Positions 38,726 through 48,626 are shown, numbered from the stretch's first letter. The stretch: DNA of 64,000 bases from Bradyrhizobium icense (GCF_001693385.1 NZ_CP016428.1:4526001-4590000), one strand, 5' to 3'. Program-made: numbers and translations. Notes: a model not told the origin generated them from the sequence alone.

Positions 38726-40060
38726 TCACTTGGCCGGTCCGGCAGTTGCCAGCCGTTTGGCCAGAAACGCATCGATTGCCTGCGCCATCGAGCCGACCGT
38801 CCTGTTCCGCCAGTTTTCCGACACCAGATGCTCGAGGTCGCCCTTGTTCGAGACATAACCGAGTTCGACCAGGACAGACGGCACATCAGGAGCCTTCAGG
38901 ACCCGGAAACCCGCCGATTTCAACGGGTGCTTGTGCATCCGCACGGTATTCTTCATTTCACTCATCAGGATCCGCGCAAACCGGTTTGAAAAGGTTTTGG
39001 TCTCCCGCTGCACGAGGTCGATCAGGATGTCGGCAACTTCGGTCGGCTCGTCGATGAGATTGACCCCGCCGATCGCGTCCGACTTGTTTTCGGCATCTGC
39101 CAGCCGTTGGGCCTCGGAATCGGAGGCCTTGTCCGAAAGCGTGTAGATGGTGGCACCCTGGGCGTCGCCCTCGCCACGCGGCAAGGCGTCCGCATGGATC
39201 GAAACGAACAGCGCCGCGGCCTCGTTGCGCGCGATCTTCACCCGGTCGGCAAGCGGAATGAAGCTGTCATCGGTCCGGGTCATGACGACGCGATACTTGC
39301 CCGACTTCTCGATTCTGTCGCGCAGCGCCAGGCCAAAAGCCAGCACCAGATTCTTTTCCATGAAATCGCCGCCGCCGGCCTGGGTGCCGTTGTCGACGCC
39401 GCCATGACCAGGATCGATCACGATCACCGGCCGCTTGTCGGGCGCTTGCGGGGGCTGGGCCGCTGTCGACGAATCCGGCTGGGCGGCAGCGGCGTTGGCC
39501 TCGGCGATCGCGGGCCGCAGTTCGGGGCGGCTTTCCGGCGCGAGCGACTGGACAAAGGCGGTGCGGTCCACCTGTTCGAATTCGAGCACCAGCCGCGGCG
39601 GTTGGCCGTTGGCCGCTTCCAGTATGTAGGATTTGGCGATCTTGGCCGGCCCTGTCAGGTCGAACACGATCCGTGATCCGCCCGGCATGACGAGACCGTA
39701 GCGGAACGCCTTGACCAGCCCCCGTCCCCCCAGTCCGATCCCGGCGGGAAGGTTGAAGGTGACCTGGGGAAGATCGACCACCATGCGATAGGGATCCGCC
39801 AGCGCGAAGGCGCGAAACTGAACCGGCTTGTCCAGATCGAGGATGAAACGGGTCTGCCTGGCATCGCCAGCCAGCCGGGCATCAGACGCAACAGGGAAAT
39901 TCGATACGGCCGCCGGGCCGGGGACGGCGGCGACAGAAGCCGGCGGCTGAGAGGCTCCTCCTTGGGCCGCGCAGGAGCCAATCATCTGGGTGCACAGCAA
40001 TGCTGCGGTGCACAACAGCCCACATCCCAGCAAAACAAGGTGATTTGCGCGGCTCGCCAA
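38726..40060 (-). CDS. amiC: N-acetylmuramoyl-L-alanine amidase (AMIN + Amidase_3)
   Basis: A 444-residue periplasmic amidase that cleaves septal peptidoglycan. It has a signal peptide at about 1-32 (LVLLGCGLLCTAALL), an AMIN domain at about 65-165 and a proline/alanine linker to about 208. The catalytic domain carries the zinc ligands H219 (DPGHGG), E235 (MEKN) and H289 (VSIHADA), and the catalytic Glu in VLVELGYVSN. It is first in the leftward amiC-mrcA-mrcA-prfB group and divergent from rne. The cut-off between AmiA, AmiB and AmiC is loose; AMIN favours AmiB/C. Confidence 0.93.
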   Translation of the reverse strand: MASRANHLVLLGCGLLCTAALLCTQMIGSCAAQGGASQPPASVAAVPGPAAVSNFPVASDARLAGDARQTRFILDLDKPVQFRAFALADPYRMVVDLPQVTFNLPAGIGLGGRGLVKAFRYGLVMPGGSRIVFDLTGPAKIAKSYILEAANGQPPRLVLEFEQVDRTAFVQSLAPESRPELRPAIAEANAAAAQPDSSTAAQPPQAPDKRPVIVIDPGHGGVDNGTQAGGGDFMEKNLVLAFGLALRDRIEKSGKYRVVMTRTDDSFIPLADRVKIARNEAAALFVSIHADALPRGEGDAQGATIYTLSDKASDSEAQRLADAENKSDAIGGVNLIDEPTEVADILIDLVQRETKTFSNRFARILMSEMKNTVRMHKHPLKSAGFRVLKAPDVPSVLVELGYVSNKGDLEHLVSENWRNRTVGSMAQAIDAFLAKRLATAGPAK

Positions 40061-40784
40061 CGATTCGGTGCCTCCGGAGGAGCCCTCCCTTACCGCATTA
40101 GAACCACAGGGTTAATTGGGCCTTAATGCTTGATCGGCGAAAAAGGAGCAAGTGTTGCCGCGCTGCGACGCTCGGCGGCGGGTTCCATTGCGCTTCCCTT
40201 GCACGCAGCCCCCAATCCACGTATGTACGAGGTGCTGACGGCTAATACTCCCGGTTGTGTCGCGTTCAGCCTCCCGGTGCAGCGCCGGAACCTCCGAAGC
40301 CCGGAGGGACCTGCGTCTTTCCCGATCCCTCCACAGCCAGCGCCGCGCGCGGCTGACACGGAGCGGCGGTTTCGAGCCCGAGCGGCGTCCGGTCCCAGGT
40401 CCTTACTTCCAGGGGCGGTTTGAGACACGGCAAAACTGATTATCCGGACCTAACGGTCCGATATGCGATGGCCGGCGGGCGTTTAGGCGCCGAACCGGGC
40501 CTTCAGCGATAAATGCGGCGGTATCCCTTTCCGCCAACATGTTCAGACGGGCCGACGCTTGATGCGCCAGACTGTGTTGCCGACCAAGATCCACGGAACG
40601 ATCGCGCCGACGCGAGGCGAAAGCTTCGCGCGTCACATCGCTCTGGTGGGCCCCCGCTCGGCGCGGCGCCAAGAAGTGCGTTTTGGCCTTCCCCTCACCC
40701 CCGAATCAGGTGGACCGTCGCGTCACCGGGCCGCGCAATTTGCGCGCGCCATGCATCGCGCCCGCCCCCGTCAAGAGTTCCAAA
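40061..40784. other. divergent amiC-rne spacer, probably including a long rne leader
   Basis: No supported gene over 724 bases; short open frames here have no recognisable product. The region between two strong genes must hold both promoters. Long autoregulatory 5' leaders are known for rne in other bacteria, and the GC-rich inverted segments around 40270-40320 (GGTGCAGCGCCGGAACC / CCGAAGCCCGGAGGG) may fold, but no specific structure is claimed. Confidence 0.5.
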
Positions 40785-43700
40785 ATGCCCAACAAGATGT
40801 TAATCGACGCCACCCACCCGGAAGAGACCCGGGTCGTTGTGGTCCGCGGCAACCGCGTCGAAGAATTTGATTTCGAGACCGCCCAACGCAAGCAGCTCCG
40901 CGGTAATATCTATCTCGCCAAGGTCACGCGCGTAGAACCGTCGCTGCAGGCGGCGTTCATCGAATATGGCGGCAACCGCCACGGTTTCCTGGCGTTCAGC
41001 GAAATCCACCCGGACTACTATCAGATCCCGGTCGCCGACCGTCAGGCGCTGATCGAGGCCGACGAGCGCGCCCATCGCGAGGCCGAGGAAGAGAGCGAGA
41101 ACCGCTCCAGCCACCGCCGCCGTTCGCGCCATCGCAATGCGCGCCGCCGCGGCCATGGCGACCGCGTCCAGAGCGACGTGGTCGAGGGTGGCAGCGAGGA
41201 TCGCTCGCAGGCCGCCCAGCCCTATGAAGGCCAAGAAAATCTTCAAGACAATTTTCAAGACCAGAATTTTGAGGAACATCTGCACGAGCCTGAGGCCTTG
41301 CAGGCCGGCGATACATCGGCGCACGACGCCGAACAGCACGACGCCGAACATCGCGCCGAAGTCGCTCTTGAAGCACACGACCGCGAGGCGCGTGGTGACG
41401 AGCAGGCGCGTGATGGCGACCGCCCCGCACATGATCACGACGAACGCGAACAGGCGCATACCGCGAGCGAAGCGCCGGTCGCGGAGGTGCAATCCGATGC
41501 GTCTGCCCCTGCTTCGGTACCTGACCCTGTTTCGGTAGAAGCCGCCGAAGCGCCGGAGGAGCACGGCCACGACGATCGTCATGACGAAGAGCGTGCGCAG
41601 GAAAACGCCGCCCATGCCGACGACGTGCCGCATGTCGAGCACGTCGGTGATTATACCCCCCCTCCCGATGAACCTGCCGCGGCTCTGGAAGCGGACGACG
41701 GCCAGGACGATGAGGACGATGGCGAGGACGCCGAAGAGGAGGTCGTCGAATCCGTCGGTGGCGACGACGTTCTGGAAGAAGTTCCGGAGCGCCCGTTCCG
41801 GCCGCGCCGTCAGTACAAGATCCAGGAAGTCATCAAGCGCCGCCAGGTGATGCTGGTTCAGGTCGTCAAGGAAGAGCGCGGCAACAAGGGCGCGGCGCTG
41901 ACGACCTACCTCTCGCTGGCCGGCCGCTATGCCGTCCTGATGCCCAACACCGCCCGCGGCGGCGGCATCAGCCGCAAGATCACCTCTGCCCAGGACCGCT
42001 CGCGGCTGAAGGAAGTGGTGCAGGACCTCGACGTGCCCGAGGGCATGGGGATCATCCTGCGCACCGCCGGCGCCTCGCGGACCAAGCCCGAGATCAAGCG
42101 CGACTTCGAGTACCTGATCCGCATGTGGGAAACCGTGCGCGACATGACGCTGAAGTCGCAGGCCCCCACCCTCGTCTACGAGGAAGGCTCGCTGATCAAG
42201 CGCTCGCTGCGCGACCTCTACAACAAGGAAATCGACGAAATCCAGGTCGCTGGCGAAGCCGGCTATCAGGAAGCCCGCGATTTCATGAAGATGCTGATGC
42301 CCTCGAACGTGCGGGCGGTGAGGCAATATCGCGACGGCCAGCCGCTATTCTCGCGCATGGGCGTCGAGAGCCAGTTGGACGCGATGTTCTCGCCGACCGT
42401 GCAGCTTCGTTCCGGCGGCTACATCGTCATCAACCAGACCGAGGCGCTGGTCTCGATCGACGTCAACTCGGGCCGCTCGACCCGCGAGCATCACATCGAG
42501 GACACCGCGCTCAAGACCAATCTGGAGGCAGCGGAGGAAGTCGCCCGGCAACTACGTCTGCGCGATCTCGCCGGCCTCATCGTCATCGACTTCATCGACA
42601 TGGACGAGAAGCGCAACAACCGCGCGGTCGAGCGCAAGCTCTCCGACTGCCTGCGGCAGGATCGCGCGCGCATCCAGGTCGGACGCATCTCGCATTTCGG
42701 TCTTCTGGAAATGTCGCGCCAGCGCATCCGCGCCAGTGTGCTGGAGAGCTCGACCGAGCCCTGCCCGCAATGCGGCGGCAGCGGTCACGTCCGCTCGGTC
42801 TCTTCGGTCGCGCTGCAATTGTTGCGCGGCATCGAGGAAATCCTGATGAAGGGCGCGACCCACAATCTGGTGGTGCGCACCCGCACCGACGTGGCGCTCT
42901 ATGTGCTCAACCACAAGCGCGGCCACCTGCGCGATCTCGAAAATGCCTTCAAGGTTTCGCTGGCCGTCGTCGCCGACGCCACCGTGAGCGGCCAGCAGTC
43001 ATATGTCATCGATCGCGGCGAGCAGGTGCATACGCTCGAAGCCGCCAAGGCATTGCTGGCGGCGCAGGCTACCGCCTTCCCACCTCAGGTCGAGGAGGCC
43101 TATGACGACGACGAGGCGTTCGACATCGAATCCGAGATCGAAACCGAGGAGACGGAGGGGCTGACCGACGATGCAGCCGAGGCAGCGGTGGGCGAAGGCG
43201 AAGGAGACGGTCACCGCCGCAAGCGGCGCCGGCGGCGGCGCGGCCGTGGCGAACCGCGTGAAGGCGGCGCCCCGCGCGAGGACGGTGACGCGATGCGCGT
43301 TGCCGGCGAGACCGTCGAAAGCGCGATCGCCGAAGACGGCGATGCCGACGAGGATGAAGGCGACGAACAGGCCGGCATGGTGCGTGGCGATCAACTTGCC
43401 AGTGGCGAACGGCGTCCGCGCCGCCGTGGCCGTCGCGGCGGACGCCGCCGGCGTGGTACCGGACCGGAAGATGGTCTGGCCGGGTCGATCGCAGACGAAC
43501 TCGGGCCGACCTCGGCTCCGGAGGCAAGCGACGCGGTTGCCGATTTCGACGGCGGTTCGTCCGAGCCCGCGCCATCGCTGATGCAGACTGACATTCAGCC
43601 CGAACCGGTCTCGCTGCCGGCGGAGATGCAGCCTGCGGCCGAAGCCCACCCGGAGCCCGCTGCGAGCGCGCCTGCGCCAAGCGCTGAGGAAACCAGGCAA

Positions 43701-43922
43701 GAGGCGGAGCGTGCCGCCGCGCGGCGGCGTTCGACCGTGCGCGAGAAGGTCAGCTTCTTGACCAGCGCTCCGGCCGAACCGGCGCCCTCCGTCGGCCAGA
43801 ACGAGCCGGAGCCGATCGCGCCCCCCGCGCCCGCTCCAGTCGAACCTACGCCGGCTCCGGCCAGCGAAGCCGCGCCACGCAAGGCGGGCTGGTGGTCGCG
43901 GCGCTTCGGCAGCGGCGAGTAA
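40785..43922 (+). CDS. rne: ribonuclease E with long insert in the S1 domain
   Basis: A 1045-residue endoribonuclease for mRNA decay and rRNA/tRNA processing. The S1 domain begins at GNIYLAKVTRVEPSLQAAFIEYGGNRHGF and is interrupted at about residues 95-345 by a His/Arg- then Asp/Glu-rich disordered insert, resuming at VMLVQVVKEERGNKGAAL. Catalytic Asp residues fall at D559 (SIDVNSGR) and D602 (VIDFIDM), 43 apart as in E. coli (303/346). The Zn-link CPQCGGSGH is at 660-668. The C-terminal 280 residues are an acidic/Arg-rich scaffold for degradosome partners. ATG 40785 is preferred over a proline-rich upstream extension. Confidence 0.96.
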   Translation: MPNKMLIDATHPEETRVVVVRGNRVEEFDFETAQRKQLRGNIYLAKVTRVEPSLQAAFIEYGGNRHGFLAFSEIHPDYYQIPVADRQALIEADERAHREAEEESENRSSHRRRSRHRNARRRGHGDRVQSDVVEGGSEDRSQAAQPYEGQENLQDNFQDQNFEEHLHEPEALQAGDTSAHDAEQHDAEHRAEVALEAHDREARGDEQARDGDRPAHDHDEREQAHTASEAPVAEVQSDASAPASVPDPVSVEAAEAPEEHGHDDRHDEERAQENAAHADDVPHVEHVGDYTPPPDEPAAALEADDGQDDEDDGEDAEEEVVESVGGDDVLEEVPERPFRPRRQYKIQEVIKRRQVMLVQVVKEERGNKGAALTTYLSLAGRYAVLMPNTARGGGISRKITSAQDRSRLKEVVQDLDVPEGMGIILRTAGASRTKPEIKRDFEYLIRMWETVRDMTLKSQAPTLVYEEGSLIKRSLRDLYNKEIDEIQVAGEAGYQEARDFMKMLMPSNVRAVRQYRDGQPLFSRMGVESQLDAMFSPTVQLRSGGYIVINQTEALVSIDVNSGRSTREHHIEDTALKTNLEAAEEVARQLRLRDLAGLIVIDFIDMDEKRNNRAVERKLSDCLRQDRARIQVGRISHFGLLEMSRQRIRASVLESSTEPCPQCGGSGHVRSVSSVALQLLRGIEEILMKGATHNLVVRTRTDVALYVLNHKRGHLRDLENAFKVSLAVVADATVSGQQSYVIDRGEQVHTLEAAKALLAAQATAFPPQVEEAYDDDEAFDIESEIETEETEGLTDDAAEAAVGEGEGDGHRRKRRRRRRGRGEPREGGAPREDGDAMRVAGETVESAIAEDGDADEDEGDEQAGMVRGDQLASGERRPRRRGRRGGRRRRGTGPEDGLAGSIADELGPTSAPEASDAVADFDGGSSEPAPSLMQTDIQPEPVSLPAEMQPAAEAHPEPAASAPAPSAEETRQEAERAAARRRSTVREKVSFLTSAPAEPAPSVGQNEPEPIAPPAPAPVEPTPAPASEAAPRKAGWWSRRFGSGE

Positions 43923-43940
43923 GGAATCGAATGTAAAAAG

Positions 43941-43972
43941 AAAAACCGCCCGGCGAAAACCGGGCGGTTTTT
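43941..43972. terminator. strong bidirectional intrinsic terminator
   Basis: AAAAACCGCCCGG (43941-43953) and CCGGGCGGTTTTT (43960-43972) are exact reverse complements around the loop CGAAAA. T-runs occur on both strands, so it can end rne transcripts rightward and bioY transcripts leftward, which converge here. Confidence 0.93.
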
Positions 43973-44041
43973 GTTGGCAGTGTCTACAAGACCGATCACC
44001 AGCGCGAAGCGGAGGCGGCTGGTATTAACAGATGCGATGGC

Positions 44042-44644
44042 TTATCCGCGCGGGCCGAACATCCGCCGGATCGCCGGCACGAGAGCAGCGCCGAGTGCGT
44101 TCTTGATCAGCGATGCCGCGATGAACGGGGCAATTCCGACCAGCCACGCCTTTTCGACGCCGAGTTTCATGCCGAACGCAAGCCAACCAAATCCGGCGGC
44201 AAGAATAAGAATGTGCCCGAGCGCCATCGCGACGAACAGCCGGAACACTGATCGATCCCAGCCGCGCTCGCTCAGCCACCCCGTCACGAAGGCCGCCGCA
44301 ACGAAGCCGACGAGATATCCGGCTGTCGGACCGACGAACGGCGCGAGGCCGCCGACCGGGCCCGCAAATACCGGAAATCCGATCGCCCCCTCGGCCAGGT
44401 AGGCCATGAGTGTAACGCTGCCGAGCCGCCAGCCATAGGCTGCGCCGATCACCAGCACGACCAGCGTCTGCAGCGTCATCGGCACGTAGGGCAACGGCAG
44501 ATTGACCTTCGCCGACAAGGTCAGCAGCGCCGTTCCCAGCGCGACCAGGATCACGCCGCGCAACAGGCCCGACGATCCATCGGCGCGATGCGGCCACAGC
44601 AGCGCGGCGAGCGGGAAATGCGATGGCGCGACGGTTTCAGGCAT
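44042..44644 (-). CDS. bioY: biotin transporter BioY
   Basis: A 200-residue substrate-binding membrane subunit of an ECF-type biotin transporter, with about six helices. Diagnostic segments are LPLPYVPMTLQTLVVLVIGAAYG and the GFPVFAGPVGGLAPFVGPTAGYLVGF region of the biotin site. No bioM or bioN gene is adjacent; solitary BioY proteins can take up biotin alone in some bacteria. ATG 44644 is preferred over a GTG five codons earlier. Biotin is the cofactor of AccB, encoded 7 kb away. Confidence 0.94.
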   Translation of the reverse strand: MPETVAPSHFPLAALLWPHRADGSSGLLRGVILVALGTALLTLSAKVNLPLPYVPMTLQTLVVLVIGAAYGWRLGSVTLMAYLAEGAIGFPVFAGPVGGLAPFVGPTAGYLVGFVAAAFVTGWLSERGWDRSVFRLFVAMALGHILILAAGFGWLAFGMKLGVEKAWLVGIAPFIAASLIKNALGAALVPAIRRMFGPRG

Positions 44645-44714
44645 AGTTCTGGTGGACACGGATGGCTCCCGGCTGGTTATAGGTACGGATGAGGTGTGTG
44701 ACAGGCCGAAGCTA

Positions 44715-45902
44715 TTATCGCAGCCAACGCGCGATGCGCGTCACCGCTTCGCGCATCTCGTCGACCGAGCGCGCATAAGAGAAGCGAATGAAGCTGCGGC
44801 CATGGATCGGATCGAAGTCGACGCCGGGCGTCGCTGCCACATGCGCCTTCTCCAGCATGCGGCCGGCAAACTCGAAACTGTCGGAGGTGAAATCCGAAAC
44901 ATCGACGTAGAGGTAGAACGCGCCATCGGCCGGCAGGAACTTGGTGAGACCGGCCTTCGGCAATCCCTCGATCAGGATGCGGCGATTCTCCTGGTAGCCG
45001 CGCTTGATCGCTTCCATCTCTTCGCGGCCTTCGAATGCCGCTTCGGCGGCGATCTGCGATAGCGTCGGCACCGAGATCGACAGGTTCTGCTGCAGCCGCT
45101 CGATCGGGCGCACCAGAGACTCCGGCACCACCATCCAGCCGACCCGCCAGCCGGTCATGCAGAAGTATTTCGAGAACGAATTGATCACGAGCGCCTGCGG
45201 CGAGAGCTCAGCCGCGGTCACGGCTGGAAACGCATAGTCGAGGCCGTGATAGATCTCGTCGGAAATGAAGCGGATGCCCGCGCCTTCCGCCGCGTTGATC
45301 AGGTCGGTGAGCGCTTCGCGCGACATCATCGTTCCCGTCGGATTGGCGGGGCTGCCGACCAGCACGCCCTTCAGCGGCGCCTTGCGATGCGCCGCCAGCA
45401 ACGCCTCTCCCGTCAGCGCATGGCGTGTCGCGCTCGACGTCTCGATCAGCACCGGCTCGCAACCGAGCGCGGTCAGAATGTGCCGGTAGGGTGGATAACC
45501 CGGCACCGTGACCGCCACGCGGTCGCCCGGCTCGAACATCGACAGGAACGCCAGAATGAATCCACCGGACGAGCCGGTCGTGATCACGATCCTGTCGGGC
45601 TCGACCGCGCAGCCGTACGTATCGCGGTAGTGCCTGGCAATCCGCGCACGCAGCGTGGGCATGCCGAGCGCGGAGGTGTAGTCGATCCGCGCCTCATCGA
45701 GCGCCGCATGCGCGGCCGCGATCGCCGTTCTGGGCGCGGGCGCCGCCGGTTGTCCCACTTCCATGTGAATGACATGGCCGCCGGCCGCTTCGATGCGAGC
45801 TGCGGCCGCCATCACGTCCATCACCATGAAGGGCGGAACGTCGCTCCTAGCCGAGGGGGTTAGCAGCGCTTTCGCGCGGTCTCTAAGTGTCGATTCCAGC
45901 AT
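44715..45902 (-). CDS. PLP-dependent class I/II aminotransferase
   Basis: A 395-residue aspartate-aminotransferase-fold enzyme. Conserved elements are MEVGQPAAPAP, YTSALGMPTLRARIARHY, SPANPTGTMM, ISDEIYHGLDY (Asp and Tyr of the PLP site), the PLP lysine in NSFSKYFCMTGWRVGW and the carboxylate-binding Arg in FIRFSYARS. Substrate specificity is not deducible; aspartate and aromatic or branched-chain amino acids are all possible. It lies about 70 bases upstream of bioY on the same strand and may be cotranscribed. Confidence 0.93.
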   Translation of the reverse strand: MLESTLRDRAKALLTPSARSDVPPFMVMDVMAAAARIEAAGGHVIHMEVGQPAAPAPRTAIAAAHAALDEARIDYTSALGMPTLRARIARHYRDTYGCAVEPDRIVITTGSSGGFILAFLSMFEPGDRVAVTVPGYPPYRHILTALGCEPVLIETSSATRHALTGEALLAAHRKAPLKGVLVGSPANPTGTMMSREALTDLINAAEGAGIRFISDEIYHGLDYAFPAVTAAELSPQALVINSFSKYFCMTGWRVGWMVVPESLVRPIERLQQNLSISVPTLSQIAAEAAFEGREEMEAIKRGYQENRRILIEGLPKAGLTKFLPADGAFYLYVDVSDFTSDSFEFAGRMLEKAHVAATPGVDFDPIHGRSFIRFSYARSVDEMREAVTRIARWLR

Positions 45903-46131
45903 CGATATCTGCTATGTGCACGGGCGCCGTCCGAATTCGGGTTCCCGAACCGGTTAGCGCCCCAGACTGGCCGTATTCGGTGGCTTGTTATAGCGTTTTC
46001 AAGCGAAGCGATACCGGCTCGGGTGAAAAACGCGTTGAAACAACAAATTGGGACCCGTTTCTGATCTAATCGGAAACCGAACCGGCGTCCGGCAAACTCC
46101 GGATGCACCGAGGATCGCCAAAAGACCGCTC

Positions 46132-47535
46132 ATGCTGCTCCGCATCGCCCCACGCAAGAAATCACTGAAGCTGACGACGTTGACCACTGCGCTCGCCCTT
46201 GCCGTCGCGCCGATGGCCGCGCTGGCGCAGGAGAACCGGGGCCCACCGGTGCTCCGCGACACCGAGACGGAGCAATTGCTGCGCGAATATACTCGCCCGA
46301 TCCTGCGCGCCGCCGGGCTGGAAAAACACAACATCCAGATGGTCATCATCAACCAGGGCGTCTTCAACGCCTTCGTTGCCGACGGACGCCGCATCTTCGT
46401 GAACTACGGCGCGATCATGCAGTCGGAGACGCCGAATCAGATCATCGGCGTGATGGCGCACGAAACCGGCCATCTTGCCGGCGGCCATCTCGCCAAGATG
46501 CGCGAACAGATGGCGCGGGCCCAGACGCAGATGATCATCGCCATGCTGCTTGGCGCCGGCGCGATGGTCGCGGGCGCGCAAGGCGGCAGCAACAGCGGGT
46601 TGGCCAACGCCGGCGCGGCGATGTTTTCCGCGCCGGGAGAAGTGATCCGCCGCAACCTGCTCTCCTACGTGCGCCAGCAGGAAGAAAACGCCGACAAGGC
46701 CGGCGTGAAGTTTCTGACCGCCACAGGCCAGTCCGCCAAGGGCATGTACGAGACCTTCAGACGCTTCACCGACGAAAGCCTGTTCGCCGCGCGCGGCTCC
46801 GACCCCTACGTTCAGTCGCATCCGATGCCGGCCCAGCGCGTCGCAGCGCTGGAAGAACTGGCACGGTCGAGCCCTTATTGGGACAAAAAGGACGACCCTG
46901 CCCTGCAGTTGCGCCACGACATGGTGCGCGCCAAAATCTCGGCGTTCATGGAGCGGCAGGATACCGTGTACCGGCGCTATCCGATGTCCAACAACAGCCT
47001 GCCTGCACGCTACGCGCACGCAATCGCGACCTATCGGCACGGCGATCTGCGCAGCGCGCTGGCGCAGATCGACGCCCTGATTCAGCAGCAACCCAACAAT
47101 CCCTATTTCCACGAGGTGCGCGGCCAGGCGCTGCTGGAGGGCGGCAAGCCGCAGGAGGCGATCGCACCGCTTCGCAAGGCCGTAGCGCTCTCCAATCACG
47201 CGCCACTCATCGAGATACTGCTTGGGCAGGCCCTCGTGGCAACCGGCAACAACGCCCACACCGACGAGGCCATCGCGATCCTGCGCGCGGCGGTCGCGCG
47301 CGAGGGCGAGGCGCCGATCGGCTATATGCAGCTTGCTATGGCCTATGGCCGAAAAGGCGACTACGCGCAGGCCGATCTGGCATCGGCCCAGGCCGCCTAC
47401 CTGCGCGGCGACAGCAAGACCGCGCGCGATCTCGCCTCACGGGCAAAGACGCGTTTTGCCATTGGGACGCCGGGATGGGTCAAGGCTGACGACATCGTGA
47501 ACACCAAGCCGCCGCCCGGCCAGAAGGGCAACTAG
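46132..47535 (+). CDS. periplasmic M48 metalloprotease with TPR repeats (BepA-like)
   Basis: A 467-residue secreted protease: signal peptide at about 1-32 (TTALALAVAPMAALAQ), M48 catalytic domain with zinc motif H110-E-x-x-H114 (MAHETGH) at about 60-260, and C-terminal TPR repeats at about 290-455 (ARYAHAIATYRHGDLRSALAQID, YFHEVRGQALLEGGKPQEAI). BepA/YfgC proteins act in outer-membrane protein quality control. ATG 46132 gives a normal signal peptide. It is followed after 133 bases by the DsbA-like gene on the same strand, both serving envelope protein folding. Confidence 0.93.
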   Translation: MLLRIAPRKKSLKLTTLTTALALAVAPMAALAQENRGPPVLRDTETEQLLREYTRPILRAAGLEKHNIQMVIINQGVFNAFVADGRRIFVNYGAIMQSETPNQIIGVMAHETGHLAGGHLAKMREQMARAQTQMIIAMLLGAGAMVAGAQGGSNSGLANAGAAMFSAPGEVIRRNLLSYVRQQEENADKAGVKFLTATGQSAKGMYETFRRFTDESLFAARGSDPYVQSHPMPAQRVAALEELARSSPYWDKKDDPALQLRHDMVRAKISAFMERQDTVYRRYPMSNNSLPARYAHAIATYRHGDLRSALAQIDALIQQQPNNPYFHEVRGQALLEGGKPQEAIAPLRKAVALSNHAPLIEILLGQALVATGNNAHTDEAIAILRAAVAREGEAPIGYMQLAMAYGRKGDYAQADLASAQAAYLRGDSKTARDLASRAKTRFAIGTPGWVKADDIVNTKPPPGQKGN

Positions 47536-47668
47536 AATTCAACCGCGTTCGGCTATAATCGGACTTGGCCGCCAAGGACTTGGAACTTGGCCAACCCGAA
47601 CCAAGACATTCTCCAGGAGCCGGCCCTCAGCAGAATTGCCCGGGAACCCGCCGCATAAGGATTTACCG

Positions 47669-48436
47669 ATGCCCTCGTTCCGTCTTTTCGTCCCCGCACT
47701 GTTCGCTTTGGCGCTCTGCGGCGCGCCGCTTCCCGCCTCTGCGCAGAGCTTTACCGACACCCAGCGCGGCGACATCGAGGCCATCGTCCGCAATTACCTG
47801 ATCGCGCATCCCGAGGTGCTCGAAGAGGCGATGACCGAACTCAGCAAGCGTCAGGCCGCAGCCGAAGCCGCCAAGCACGAGGCCGGCGTCGCCAAGCATG
47901 CGGACGCGATCTTCAACTCGCCGCGCAACGTCACGGTCGGCAACAAGGACGGCGACGTCACCTTCGTCGAGTTCTTCGATTACAATTGCGGCTATTGCAA
48001 GCGCGCGATGCTGGACATGATGGAGCTGATGAAGAGCGACCCGAAGCTCAAGGTCGTGCTCAAGGAATTTCCGGTGCTGAGCGCGGGCTCGGTCGAAGCC
48101 GCTCAGGTCGGCGTCGCCGTGCGCATGCAGGATCCGACCGGCAAGAAATATCTCGACTTCCATCAGAAGCTGCTCACTGGCCGCGGCGCCGCCGACAAGG
48201 CACGCGCGATGGCTGTTGCCAAGGAAGTCGGCCTCGACATGGCGAAGCTGGAGAAGGATATGAACAGCGCAGAAGTGCGCAGCACGCTCGAGGAAAATTT
48301 CAAGCTCGCCGAGGCCATGGGCATGAACGGCACGCCGAGTTATGTGATCGGCAAGCAGGTCGTGATCGGCGCAGTCGGCGTCGAGGCCCTGCGCGAAAAG
48401 ATCAGCAACGCTCGCTGCGGCAAGGCGACCTGCTGA
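47669..48436 (+). CDS. periplasmic DsbA-family thiol:disulfide oxidoreductase
   Basis: A 255-residue exported thioredoxin-fold protein. The signal peptide is at about 1-25 (LFVPALFALALCGAPLPASA), and an alpha-helical N-terminal region precedes the fold. The active site is C107-G-Y-C110 in FFDYNCGYCKRA, and the cis-Pro loop is MNGTPSYVIG. The layout resembles the Com1/BcfH-like DsbA group (ScsC, BdbD), so it may oxidise or isomerise disulfides. Two more Cys (ARCGKATC) lie at the very C-terminus. The ATG has an AAGGA site 9 bases upstream. Confidence 0.93.
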   Translation: MPSFRLFVPALFALALCGAPLPASAQSFTDTQRGDIEAIVRNYLIAHPEVLEEAMTELSKRQAAAEAAKHEAGVAKHADAIFNSPRNVTVGNKDGDVTFVEFFDYNCGYCKRAMLDMMELMKSDPKLKVVLKEFPVLSAGSVEAAQVGVAVRMQDPTGKKYLDFHQKLLTGRGAADKARAMAVAKEVGLDMAKLEKDMNSAEVRSTLEENFKLAEAMGMNGTPSYVIGKQVVIGAVGVEALREKISNARCGKATC

Positions 48437-48465
48437 GGCGACGCTTCGCGCACGGAGTAGTGAAT

Positions 48466-48490
48466 GGCCGGCTCGACAGCCGGCCTTTTT
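48466..48490 (+). terminator. intrinsic terminator after the DsbA-like gene
   Basis: GGCCGGCT (48466-48473), loop CGAC, AGCCGGCC (48478-48485) and TTTTT (48486-48490): a perfect 8-bp GC-rich stem with U-tract, 30 bases after the stop. Confidence 0.93.
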
Positions 48491-48626
48491 CTTTGCAGCA
48501 CTATGCGGCGCAGCGGTTCATTTCCCGTTCACAAAACAAAGACAACGGAACCGCCAACTATCAGGAACATCAGGCAATTCCTTTCGTTGTCGGCGCGGGC
48601 AATGCAGATACGTGAGGAGACATTCG

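Noticed and set aside
37043..38989. 648-codon open frame antisense to PBP1A copy 2
   Set aside because: A corresponding shadow frame lies antisense to copy 1, and neither resembles a protein; the sense frame has all PBP motifs.
40800..42326. 508-codon frame antisense to rne with hydrophobic stretches
   Set aside because: The Val/Leu/Phe runs are produced by the Glu/Asp-rich sense codons of the RNase E insert, not by real membrane helices.
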